A stretch of 64,000 bases of DNA from Adineta vaga (lineage: Eukaryota > Rotifera): assembly GCA_021613535.1 (NCBI GenBank), contig CP075493.1, forward strand, positions 2,480,001-2,544,000, in the 5' to 3' direction. Below are positions 26,697-36,470 of the stretch, one piece after another. Position 1 is the stretch's first letter; every line of letters starts with the position of its first letter. Under the pieces are notes generated by a model. That model was not told where the DNA came from and searched no databases. It saw only the letters and a list, made by a program, of their open reading frames with translations. The translations under genes were made by a program, and so were the position numbers.

Positions 26697-27443
26697 ATGG
26701 ATTTATTACATGCAGCTGAATCTGGTCATTTATCAATTGTTAAAGATCTTTTATCAAATGATAAATCATTAATTCATTCATGTCGACATGATAATCGACA
26801 TAATCATGCTTTTAACGTTGGTGCTTCAGCTATTCATTATGCAAGTCGATCGGGACATTTGAATATTGTCAAATATCTTTTAGAATATGATACAACGATA
26901 ATTAATGATCGTGATCGTCAAAATTGGACTGCATTACATTATGCTTGTTATAATGGTCATATTCATATCGTTCGATTATTATTCGAACATAATCCAAATG
27001 TGAATACAAAAGATAAATATTTCTCTCAAACACCAGTACAATTTGCTATGTATAGACAATTTGATGATATTGTAAAATTATTTGATTTGAATGTTAATTC
27101 AACCAATAAACAAAACATTGATGATGAAATAAAAACACGAAATATTCCTGTTTTTCGAAAGAAATCAAATTTATTTCTTGGAAGATACATTCTCAATGAA
27201 AATCAAATCAAACAAATTGAATTATTTCGAAGAAATTCTCAAACAGATGATATCGAATTAAAACAAATTCAAGATATTGAATTATCTAATCTTCTTGTTC
27301 GTATTCAATTCACACATGATTTTACAAAACATATCAATCAAACAATCGAACTCTCGTCAAAACAAGATGATGATGATAATGATCTGTTTCTAAGATCATC
27401 ATCAACATCAGCTCATGAACATATTCTTGTTTTTAAAGATTAA
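26697..27443 (+). CDS. Ankyrin-repeat protein, intronless
   Basis: 248-residue protein with about four N-terminal ankyrin repeats (residues ~1-125). Repeat signatures are LLHAAESGHLSIVKDLL, AIHYASRSGHLNIVKYLL, ALHYACYNGHIHIVRLL and a weaker fourth starting TPVQFAMY. Ankyrin repeats bind partner proteins; no enzymatic domain follows. The second half is polar and unique, with an acidic DDDDND run near residue 225 and a Ser-rich stretch. No signal peptide or membrane helix. The single exon is unusual for the window. A homologue cannot be named because the repeat is generic; lateral transfer or retrocopying would both explain the lack of introns. Confidence 0.8.
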   Translation: MDLLHAAESGHLSIVKDLLSNDKSLIHSCRHDNRHNHAFNVGASAIHYASRSGHLNIVKYLLEYDTTIINDRDRQNWTALHYACYNGHIHIVRLLFEHNPNVNTKDKYFSQTPVQFAMYRQFDDIVKLFDLNVNSTNKQNIDDEIKTRNIPVFRKKSNLFLGRYILNENQIKQIELFRRNSQTDDIELKQIQDIELSNLLVRIQFTHDFTKHINQTIELSSKQDDDDNDLFLRSSSTSAHEHILVFKD

Positions 27444-27875
27444 ATTTTTCACTTTTTACTCTGTCTATGCGTTAAAAAGTGACTTATTATCAGAAGCATC
27501 ATTCTTTTTCTTGTTCTTCACAAATCATATTGCTATTTAATTTATGCCATAGAAAAAACAAAATAATTTGATTCAGAGTAATGACGCATTGAGGGTGTGG
27601 ATGAGTGTGAATACAAGAGGCCCTCATCCACACCCACGTCCACCCTCAAGCGGTTTGATCGTCATTTATATTCGAACTCGAATTACTCCGCTCATGATAG
27701 ATTTATACTTCAAAAGAAAATACACTCTTTGAAGAAGAAAAAATGAGAATCGTGAAGGTTGTACATTCTATTGTTATTAAATAGATAGTACCAAATTGAG
27801 ATTGATGTAGACTTTGACCAATTGATTTATTTTATTCAAATAACAAAAATAAACAGTACATGTGTTAATATCATA
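27444..27875. other. Convergent intergenic spacer
   Basis: Between the ankyrin gene and the convergent DUF4781-type gene. Its main content is the 113-nt inverted repeat listed separately. Nothing else seen. Confidence 0.6.
27576..27688. repeat. Inverted repeat with TGTGGG-type arms (copy 2)
   Basis: Imperfect palindrome: it opens with GAGTAAT and ATGACG, continues with TTGAGGGTGTGGATGAG, and closes with the matching CTCATCCACACCCAC, CACCCTCAAG, CGTCAT and ATTACTC. It could form a long hairpin and resembles a small MITE. The inner words match the hairpins at 26.44 and 35.85 kb. Confidence 0.7.
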
Positions 27876-28439
27876 TTATACTTTCGAACTTCGATCATAT
27901 TCAGTCCACCAAATGTGAGTATCAGGTACACCTGTGATGTCGGCTGGTGGTGAGTTACAAGTAAATTCTCCCAATGCAGTATCATCTTGCCAATAAACTA
28001 GATTATCATCTAGAGATTCAACTGGACCACAGTTCACAAGTTCATTCAGACGTATAGATAAGAAACTCTGTCCAGATTCAGAATTCATTGTCTTTGTTTC
28101 AATGTCTTTGGTTAAACTACTCATATCATCAATGAGAAATTGAATAGCTGATCTGTAGATTTTTCCTGTTTGACGTAGATCAGCACTCAGAGGTAGAAAT
28201 ACTATTGATAGACCAGATTCAAGAGTTGGTAAGGCATTGGACAATTGCACGACGACCAATCGTTTTTCGACATCATGTAGATTTTGTGGACCTTGATTAC
28301 GACAGAATTCGAAGACACTTCGAAGAAAGTCATCAGTTATTCGAAACAAATTAGAATCTGGAGGGGATGGTGATATTTGACTAAGTTTTGCTAATGACCG
28401 GAAAAAAATTTGTTTCGACATAAATAAAGATTCTGTCAT
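27876..28439 (-). CDS. Probable 3'-terminal exon of the DUF4781-type gene
   Basis: 188-codon open frame on the minus strand, directly preceded by a good acceptor (cttgtag) and about 90 nt downstream of the main gene. It could be joined in phase 0 through a GTTAGA donor at about 28,577 of the preceding exon. Otherwise the upstream frame ends at its own stop at 28,531 and this is a separate gene starting at its first Met. The protein is soluble and polar (FLRSVFEFCRNQGPQNLHDV, LVYWQDDTALGEF, ending in WWTEYDRSSKV). I do not recognise a separate domain. The convergent neighbour is the ankyrin gene. Confidence 0.5.
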   Translation of the reverse strand: MTESLFMSKQIFFRSLAKLSQISPSPPDSNLFRITDDFLRSVFEFCRNQGPQNLHDVEKRLVVVQLSNALPTLESGLSIVFLPLSADLRQTGKIYRSAIQFLIDDMSSLTKDIETKTMNSESGQSFLSIRLNELVNCGPVESLDDNLVYWQDDTALGEFTCNSPPADITGVPDTHIWWTEYDRSSKV

Positions 28440-28530
28440 CTACAAGAAAGCAAAAGATTTAGAAAAATATTGTTTTGACGATAGTTTTGAAACAATTCTC
28501 GAATAAAAATAGAGCATAGCTTAATGAGTT

Positions 28531-31500
28531 CTACTGTTGAAAGAACGCAGCGACTGTGCGACACATATCTCTAACCAGATCTAAATTTTCTCCAGCATAT
28601 CGCTGTTGTTTGAGAAGATATGAAAAGTCTATTCCACCATAATTAGCTTTTGGATCCGCTTGGAATGATGGATTAGATAAATTTTTCATTGCCTTTTTGT
28701 GTATTTCACTCCATTGTTCAGCAGAACCAAAGAAATCTGGGTTAATAAATGTTGATGCTACTCGTCGGTTAGATCCATCATTTTCTTCGAGTAAAAATCC
28801 TATTTGTTGATTTTTCGGATTTGCAAACACTAGTCGTGTAATTTTACCATCTTGTGAAAGACCCCTACTAAGCAAATGACTTTCATTGGAAAAAAAGTCA
28901 TGTGGTACATCATGCAAGTAAACTTGCATGTTTCCATTGGAATTAAATTGGTTTCCATGTTTACGAAAATGATACACTGCTGAGAGATTATTTGTGAACT
29001 GATAAGGAGCTCGGGGTCTTCTTAAACTGATTGCTTTCTGTAAATCAGCATTCAAATTATCGTTAAATTCACGGAAGAGCTCACTATCCTTGTTTTGTAG
29101 ACTATTGAGAATGGCAGCTTTTTCACCCCGTTTCTTGTTCTAAAAAGCAAAAAAATACTGGTTAAGAAACCGGTATGAAACAAACTTACTTCAAGTTGAC
29201 AACGAACTAATTCCACAAAACTACAAAAATCGCCCGAAGTTTCACATTTTCGTTCATTAGCAATCGCCCTTGCTGCTTGAATAACATCTTTTTTGTAGTC
29301 ATCTGCAGATAGCACACGTCCCAGACGATCAATTTCAGCTGTGTTCATATTTGCGAAAATCTTTTTAGCATTAATTTCTACTTGTCGAATATCCTGAACA
29401 TTGAAACCTTTTGCTGCTTTTTGCATGATTTCGTCTCGAGTCATGGAAAATATAAGACGTTCGTTCTGATGAAAGGTTCGAATATCTTGACGTATTCCTC
29501 TACTGTTGTTTCACCTCTCCGGTGTTTTGCAGTGGCCTCGATGAGTTCATGACGACGATGTGGATCCGTAATACCACCAATCTCACTGAAAGCTTGCGGA
29601 TGAATATCGATTTGATCATTGAGATTGAGAAGACCTTCTTCAGTGAGACCTACTTTACTATTTGTTTTGGCAACCGATGTGAAAAATTCATCTGGATTTT
29701 TTATGCAGCGAATTGACTGAATTAGACGAGCATTTCCATGCATTTGTCGAGGACCACGATTTAAAGTGGTGAATTGATCAAACGCATTTTGTGCACCGGG
29801 ACCCTATAGTTATATCAAAATGAGAAATGTAGAATGAAAACTTTAGCTAAATTGTTTGTACCTCCATGTCTTGTTTAACTGACTGAAGATATTCGTTTTG
29901 TGCACGTTTGATGATTTGTCCAGCAGTTTTCGGCTGCACCAACGTATTTCCAAAGAAAAATATGCTTACACAATACTGTAATACATCTAGAGTTGTAAGG
30001 TGACCATTGATTCTTTTTATCACAAGATTCGTAGTAGCTAATGCAATTGAACATGTATCAACACAAAACTTTGATATGTTTAGTGTGGTGATAGCAACTC
30101 GTGCTGATGGTCCAAGAATAGAGCCTGCTTTAGCACTAACGGCCACTGCACTATTAACTAAAGGTGTTGCTACATGAAGTGCAGTACCAAAAATTCCAAT
30201 CCAGCAGGCTACGTGACTCAAGATCTGTAAGACTTTCGCCATGGATGCCTTTATCGACTAGTTTCTCCGCAGATCTAGAATTGAAATTCGAATAGTGAAA
30301 TGTCTTTTAGAAAGATGACTCACCTAGCAGCACCATAAAATCCTGAAGACAAGCCACCAATTGCGGCAACAGTAAGAACGACCGGTGCTACTGGTGTAAA
30401 CAGTCCGACGATGGTAACACCAGTAGCAACGAGTCCTACACCGCTGGCAATTTTGTCGAAAGCACGTCCAACTCGATTTAAAGCACTACAGGCTGGAGAT
30501 TTTGCAAACTGGATGATCGGTTTACTGTCCACATCAAATTTATATTTCCCATCCAAATCACAGGTATAATATCCATGCTTTGGATAGCAATATGAACATT
30601 TCGGTAGATGATTCTTCTTCAAGTAGCTCTGCCAATTTTTATAAGTTCGACCACTATGATCAATGTAATAACTGACATCGCGATAACTATTTTCTTCCCA
30701 AAGGAGACGAAACACTGGCACATAACGTTTTTCCCGATCTTTTACGCATACAAATATGGTGCTTGCTTTCAACTCCTTCTGGGGTGCTTTTCTATGAACT
30801 TTGATAATTGTATCCTTGAGTTGATGAGCTTTTCTACGTTGATCTTCTGTGTATGCATCAAGAAGGTTCGTATTTACGTTTTTATTTCCAATCGTCTAAA
30901 ACGCAAAAAAGAGATCACTATTATTTTTTCGATTTCACAAAGACACTTACTGGTGGTCCGAAGAGAGCATATGCTATTTTCAAAGCAAGAAGATTGTACT
31001 CATCTCGTTTGTACAAATCCCATATTCGACCATCCAACAATAAATAAAAGTTTCGCTGCTCAGTTGCACATGTTTCTTTCCATTCATCCATATCAGAGCG
31101 ACTCTTAGGACTAGCAAATTTCATATTTACACCACCTTCAGATTTGGGATGCACTGACTTCTTGAGAACACCATCACTTGGAATAAGCTTTGCCGACTTC
31201 GCCTTCGTAGAACTCTGCTTACCCGCTACCAACTTCCGGGGCCCAGACTTAGTAAGATTATCACCGACGGATGTAGTTTTGGAGTGTTCAGCCGTCGTAG
31301 AATTATGATCAGCTGGCGCCTGTTTCACCGAACCAACTTTTTTGAGTTTACGATCATTTGGAGTGAGCTTCGCAGACTTCGTCTTTGTAGATCCATGGTC
31401 AGCAGCTACCACCTTTCGTTGCTCAGGTTTAATGAGATGATTACCAATGGATGCAGGTTTGGGGTGTCCAGCCTTCGTAGAATTATGAACAGCTGGCGCG

Positions 31501-32552
31501 TGTATAACCGGACTAACCTTCTTGCGATGACGATCATTGGCAGTAATCTTCGCAGGCTTCGTCTTCGTAGAATTTCGATCACCATATCCTTGCGTTAATT
31601 GGAGATTGCTACCATCTTCATCCGGGGATTCGACATCGGCATCATCGTCATCGAGTGATTGGACATCGCTACCATCCTCATACGGTGATTGAATATCGCC
31701 GCCATCTTCATCTGGTGACTGAACATCGGCATCATCTTCGTCTGGTGATTGAACATCATCATCATCTTCGATTGGTGATTGAACATCATCATCATCTTCA
31801 TACGGTGATTGGACATCGCCACTATCTTCATCGGGTGAGTCGACATCGCTGCCATCTTCGATTGGTGATTGAACATCATCATCATCTTCATACGGTGATT
31901 GGACATCGTCATCATCTTCGTCTGGTGATTGAACATCATCATCGTCTTCATCTGGTGATTGAACATCGCCACTATCTTCATTGGGTGAGTCGACATCACC
32001 ATCATCTTCGTCTGGTGATTGAACATCATCATCGTCTTCATACGGTGATTGGACATCGCCACTATCTTCATTGGGTGAGTCGACATCACCATCATCTTCG
32101 TCTGGTGATTGAACATCACCATCATCTTCGTCTGGTGATTGAACATCATCATCGTCTTCATACGGTGATTGGACATCGCCACTATCTTCATTGGGTGAGT
32201 CGACATCACCATCATCTTCGTCTGGTGATTGAACATCATCATCGTCTTCATACGGTGATTGGACATCGCCACTATCTTCATTGGGTGAGTCGACATCACC
32301 ATCATCTTCGTCTGGTGATTGAACATCATCATCGTCTTCATCTGGTGATTGAACATCACCATCATCTTCGTCTGGTGATTGAACATCATCTTCATCGGGT
32401 GAGTCGACATCGTCATCATCTTCATCTGGTGATTGAACATTGCTACCATCTTCATACGGTGATTCAATATCGCCGCCATCTTCATCTGGGGATTCGACAT
32501 CGGCATCATCTTCCACTAAATCATTGGTGTCATGTTGAGCATGAGAACCCAT
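28531..32552 (-). CDS. DUF4781-type protein with acidic tandem repeat; two apparent frameshifts
   Basis: Minus strand, exons about 32,552-30,951, 30,895-30,320, 30,285-29,863, 29,805-29,135 and from 29,140 down to 28,531. The first exon encodes ~300 residues of 10-residue acidic repeats (SPDEDDDDVQ type), then a Lys/Ser-rich linker, then a globular start with FYLLLDGRIWDLYKRDEY and LALKIAYALFGPP. The next exon (YIDHSGRTYKNWQSYL, CSYCYPKHGYYTCD, then a Gly/Val-rich membrane-like stretch) and the following one (LTTLDVLQYCVSIFFFGN) match my memory of DUF4781 proteins of invertebrates, whose function is unknown. The reading frame breaks near 30,210 and again near 29,500, so the locus may be a pseudogene, a decaying allele or contain base errors. 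The frame is open upstream to 32,561 without an ATG; the first Met is at 32,552. Confidence 0.65.
31617..32513 (-). repeat. 30-nt coding tandem repeat with higher-order period
   Basis: About 30 consecutive 30-nt units, each encoding SP-(D/Y/N/I)-ED-(D/G/S)-x-D-V-(Q/D/E). Units fall into types that recur as a block of three (…VD, SPNEDSGDVQ, SPYEDDDDVQ), giving a higher-order period of about 90 nt repeated at least three times between 31,970 and 32,300. The array is in frame throughout. Because the unit is a multiple of three, long open frames also appear in other frames and on the other strand; those are artefacts. Confidence 0.92.
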
Positions 32553-32873
32553 AGGAAACACGCTTTGGGTATTATAGTGTTGCGTACTAATTACTGTGTT
32601 AGAAGAGTTTATCTAGAAATAATGCGAAAACTTTATATGTAAAATAATTCATGAAACCTCTAGTCGCTCCTAATTATTCTGCACTGTCTCCCTCGTTGCA
32701 TCAGAATAACAACTATATATACGGCGCTAACACGAAGGTAAAAACCTTGCAATGGACAATGGAATATATAATGAAAAGGGAAAACAACCAGGTGAAGGAG
32801 AGAATGAGAAAATTCAACACAACAAGGTACAAGAGAACGTAGAGAAAAGTCTAGCATACATATATATAGATAT

Positions 32874-33068
32874 CAGAGATGGGCAACTCCGGCTTTTTTC
32901 ATGCAAATCTATCGGAGTTAAAGAGAACAGATGAGATGAAGAGTGGAGCTACGATGTTGCATATGAGTGAGGATGATGACGAACAGTTGTCACGATGATG
33001 GTTGCTACGGGTTTGTACCTAAATTCTCTCGTTGCTAAGGGAGTTAACTCCGGAGTTGCCCATCTCTA
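32874..33068. mobile_element. Non-autonomous hAT-type MITE
   Basis: 195-bp element with terminal inverted repeats CAGAGATGGGCAACTCCGG and CCGGAGTTGCCCATCTCTA (18 matching positions, mismatch only at the outermost base). It is flanked on both sides by the 8-bp direct repeat ATAGATAT (32,866-32,873 and 33,069-33,076), which fits the nTnnnnAn target-site preference of hAT transposases. A CAGNG-type terminus is also typical of hAT. No coding capacity inside, so it would depend on a transposase elsewhere. Confidence 0.88.
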
Positions 33069-33110
33069 ATAGATATGTATGATGTATAGAGAGAAAATGC
33101 TCTGTCGTAT

Positions 33111-33386
33111 ATGATTATATATGGATAAAGATTCATAGGAAATTTCCACGTGAGCACTAATAAATTTAAACAACCGTGACGATGTTCTTTTTTGTTTCCT
33201 ACTTATAAAATAATCTTCATCCTTGTGTAGGATTTTTCTCGTTGGATAAATTTAGAAACAAAATAGGTGGTAACTTCCTAATGAATCATTAAATCACGGA
33301 AACAAAAAAGAACGTCGTCACGGTTGTTTAAATTTATTAGTGTTTTCGTGGATATTTCCAATGATTTTTTATCTATATATAATCAT
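33111..33386. mobile_element. Long-TIR palindromic element (MITE-like)
   Basis: Two 89-nt arms (33,111-33,199 and 33,298-33,386) are near-perfect reverse complements, with shared words such as ATGATTATATAT at the ends and CACTAATAAATTTAAACAAC inside. A 98-nt spacer separates them. No clear target-site duplication, so the superfamily is unknown. The arms differ at roughly one base in ten. Confidence 0.8.
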
Positions 33387-33584
33387 GTCTTTACACAAGT
33401 CATGATTTCTACGTTTTTTAACGATCACATTACCACTGGCAAGAGTACTTGAGAGTAAGTATCCGCTGTTTTATTTGTATTTATTAAAACTTCAAAATGT
33501 ATAAAATGACAAGTCTCAGATTGATCTCTGTTTTAATTTTTGTTTCTTACCTTTTGAAAGAACATACATATTAATATATATCGT

Positions 33585-33682
33585 AGTTGACTTTAAAATT
33601 CAATTGCTTTTAAAAGGCAACTAAATTGGATTTTAAAGTCAACTAGTTGTCTTTTAAAAGCAACTGAATGTTAAAGTCAACT
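33585..33682. mobile_element. Short palindromic element (MITE-like)
   Basis: Two 38-nt arms (33,585-33,622 and 33,645-33,682) begin and end with AGTTGACTTTAA / TTAAAGTCAACT and share GCTTTTAAAAG near the centre. The 22-nt centre repeats a piece of the arm (TTTTAAAGTCAACT). The element sits inside an AT-dinucleotide tract, which may be its target. Confidence 0.65.
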
Positions 33683-33887
33683 CCGACATATATATATATA
33701 TGTATGGGTGAGAATACCTACAAGTGATAGTCGGTAAAAACAGGAAGAGAAACCCGATGATGATGATGGCCGTATAGAAATTTCCAATCGATGATTAAGA
33801 CGTTTTCATCATGAACTTGTACATTTGATCTATCTGGTTATAATAAATGCTATACCACGATGACACATGGTGATTCATCTGTCTTAT

Positions 33888-34229
33888 TCACTCTTGTTGA
33901 TGGCATCGTTCATTAAGTTTTTCGTTCTTTCTATCTGCGTCATACATCTGTGATTTTTCCTTTTTATTAAGTACATACGTTTGGTTTTTTACCTTTCGAT
34001 AATCGGAAGTGAATAATTGAGTTTCTACTTTCTTTGGCTCAATCCATACGTGAAGTATTCCACCAAGTGGTTGGATGTGGGTCTCCACTATAAATTCGCA
34101 GGTTACATTCGAATAAACAGGCAGTGCGCGGACAACTATTTTATTGTCTTCTCTTCGGGATGAATGCGTTCTGGGCGTTGCATGTTCTTTCCGAATAAAA
34201 GACATCTTTTGATCTTTCTTTGAGAGCAA
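33888..34229 (-). CDS. Small protein of unknown function
   Basis: 113-codon open frame on the minus strand, or 105 if it starts at the second Met (MSFIRKEHATP). It is basic and polar, with a possible beta-rich middle (FIVETHIQPLGGILHVWIEP). No signal peptide, membrane helix or known motif. It is divergent to the phosphatase gene, about 100 bp from its start, so the two could share a promoter. Composition is protein-like rather than low complexity, which is the main reason for listing it; no homologue recognised. Confidence 0.4.
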   Translation of the reverse strand: MLSKKDQKMSFIRKEHATPRTHSSRREDNKIVVRALPVYSNVTCEFIVETHIQPLGGILHVWIEPKKVETQLFTSDYRKVKNQTYVLNKKEKSQMYDADRKNEKLNERCHQQE

Positions 34230-34325
34230 TTTATTGGAACTGAAATAATCTTTTCAGACTTGAGTATTGTAGAGATACCTCTATTCTTTTTTCATATTTC
34301 AGATCGAAAATTTTTTATTTGAACG

Positions 34326-35354
34326 ATGCGTTTCAATAAGTCTTTCTGTGCCAGTCGAATTGACTCTCGCGTCTATCTTGGTGATTTACAATCAGCAAAA
34401 AACTTATCACATTCCATCACTCATGTTATCAGTGTGATGAGTGAAAAGCCATCTTTACATCCTAGTGGATCAAAACGAAAACATCTTTTCATTTGTGCCG
34501 AAGACAATGAAACGGAGGACCTTTTGTCAAAATTTGGAACTTGTTATGATTTTATTACAAAAGCTTTGAAAAAAAATGATACAAATCGAGTTTTAATTCA
34601 CTGTCGTGCCGGCAGGAGTCGAAGTGCAACGATTGCAATGATGTATTTAATGCGAACTTATCGTTACGATTATTATGCAGCAAAAAAATATTTGAAAGAG
34701 AAACGACCGATCATCTCAATTAACTCGGGTAAGAATTCTGTAAGAAAATGCTGCTACCAAAATGAATCGATCCTACTATGCAGAAAAAAAAGTTTGAAAA
34801 GTAGAACGAACTAATAAGGAAAGCTAAAGGTTCACCGACAAACTTTTCATGGTTAACAAAGATGAACACAGACCATCTTCTCTCTTTTTATTTTTTGAAA
34901 GTTTTTCTTAAGTCAAAAAGCAGCGTCCAAGTAAGTAGTAAAACAAAAAGAAATTCATAAGTTATTTTATGTATTTTTTCAATGCAGATTATCTTTGCCT
35001 CATTCGGCAATTAGCAGCTGATGAAGCACCAACTACATCGCATTTTTATTTAATTTAGGTTTCAAAAAACAACTTCACTTGTTCTCCGACCTGCTAATGA
35101 ACTATAATAGTAAACTATATAAATCATATTTTGATCATCATAAGATATTTGGAACAGAACGAGTCAAGAAGCCGGTCAAAAATGAAAGAAAGCTAGTGAG
35201 ATCATCATCATACGATAGTCCTTTCACAACATTTCAACTAATTGAAGTACAATCATTACAACCAATTCTTATTTTGATGGAAACTTTGCAAATTTCCGAA
35301 CAAAGAGTAATACCAATCCCGGTGCCATCACCGTATATAAACATTTTTGTGTAA
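34326..35354 (+). CDS. Dual-specificity protein phosphatase
   Basis: Small atypical DUSP that removes phosphate from Tyr and Ser/Thr. Exon 1 (34,326-34,728) holds the whole catalytic core: RVYLGDLQSAKN (15-26), THVISVMSE, and the signature HCRAGRSRS with catalytic Cys 93 and Arg 99, followed by ATIAMMYLMR. Asp 60 or Asp 65 in AEDNETED could be the general acid. A 330-nt intron, long for this window, leads to exon 2 (35,059-35,354), which joins in frame (SINSG-FKKQLHLFSDLL) and matches the usual alpha helix after PxxxxNxGF. The C-terminal ~90 residues are divergent. A read-through of the intron would stop after ~25 codons. Subtype and substrate cannot be named. Confidence 0.85.
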
Positions 35355-36470
35355 AATTTTTTTCAACTTTCTGTATTTTAACATATCTTAAAAAATATTC
35401 CTGAAACACATAAATAAGAAAGGTTCTTTGTCGAGTGGTGAGGGAGGGTAAGACATAAAGGTGACGAATCAACAATGATCTTCCTCTCTTTTCCTTTCTG
35501 TTTCTGCTGTTTCGTCTTGAAGAAATGACGATTGATGATTAAGGGAATTTAAACAAACAGGATAGTCAGATGAATAGTCGATTAGTTCTGGTCGATAACT
35601 GAGAAGATGAAGTATATCCAATGCAATTGATAGATCGACATGCAATCAATGGAGGAATCAACGAAATAGATGAGAAGAAATTGATTGCAGAAGGATCTTG
35701 TGGAGGTATCTTTTGATGAGAAGTGAATGAAATCGAGGATGAAGTAGTAGAATTTAATGAAGAGATAGAGATAACAGATGATTGAGATTTTCTATGATTG
35801 AATCAGTCTGAATGATTTATTTGGAAGAATGATGAAATGAATAAGGTGTGGGTGTTTTCTTCATCTATAATGACATCCACACCCACATCCACCCTAGGAA
35901 AAACCAAAATAATTTTAATTTGCCCTGAAGGAATCTTAAATTGCCCTGGATTTTAGTTTCTCCTGTAACATATATATATATAGAGAGAGAGATTATGTTG
36001 ATGATTCATAAATAGCAATTTGTGAGAGAACGTTTTCTTGTTACATCATGAAAATAAAGTTTGAGCAAAGAGTGTTTTTTATGATCAGTTCAGCAGTTTG
36101 AAAATGATAGATTCATCTCTCCCACGACCCGACTCACACACTCTTCACATTTTTTGCTAAAATGTGTTCTAAAAGAAAAAGAAAAATTATTTAAACAAAA
36201 TAGAATAGTATCATGTTTTTGTTAACAGAATTTTTTTATTATTAAAAAGATTTAGCAAAAATCTATCTCAAATAAGAATATGAAAACAATGAATACCACA
36301 GAACTATTAAATTTCATACTAAAATAACAAACTGATTGATTTATAAGAAAGGCTACTGTGCTCGTCTTTATTGTATTTATATATTGTTCATGTAAAGAGA
36401 TTTTGCATTAGTATTTTTCACTACGAGCACAAAAGAGAACATCAATATGTCGAATTTCGTATGAAATTCA
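35355..36470. other. Convergent intergenic spacer with TGTGGG hairpin (copy 3)
   Basis: Between the phosphatase and the TRPM gene 3' end. 35,845-35,896 holds GGTGTGGGTGT facing CCACACCCACATCCACCCT, the third copy of the small hairpin family. An AT plus GA simple repeat lies near 35,965-35,990. A short plus-strand frame ending at 36,607 overlaps TRPM exons antisense and is not called. Confidence 0.6.

Larger units (their letters stand above)
32553..34325. other. Intergenic region rich in palindromic elements
   Basis: Between the DUF4781-type gene and the phosphatase gene. It contains three inverted-repeat elements in under 900 nt (32,874-33,068; 33,111-33,386; 33,585-33,682) and a small minus-strand gene candidate (33,888-34,229), each listed. 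An AT-dinucleotide run follows the last palindrome. Confidence 0.6.

Noticed and set aside
31617-32513. CRISPR-like appearance of 30-nt direct repeats
   Set aside because: Units are contiguous with no unique spacers and lie in frame within a eukaryotic exon.
31595-32554. Long open frames in other frames and on the plus strand of the acidic repeat (Met/His-rich products)
   Set aside because: The unit length is a multiple of three, so any stop-free alternative frame stays open through the array. The acidic frame is continuous with a conserved domain.
32553-32561. GTG start upstream of the first Met of the DUF4781-type gene
   Set aside because: Nuclear eukaryotic genes very rarely start at GTG; an ATG in the same frame lies three codons later.
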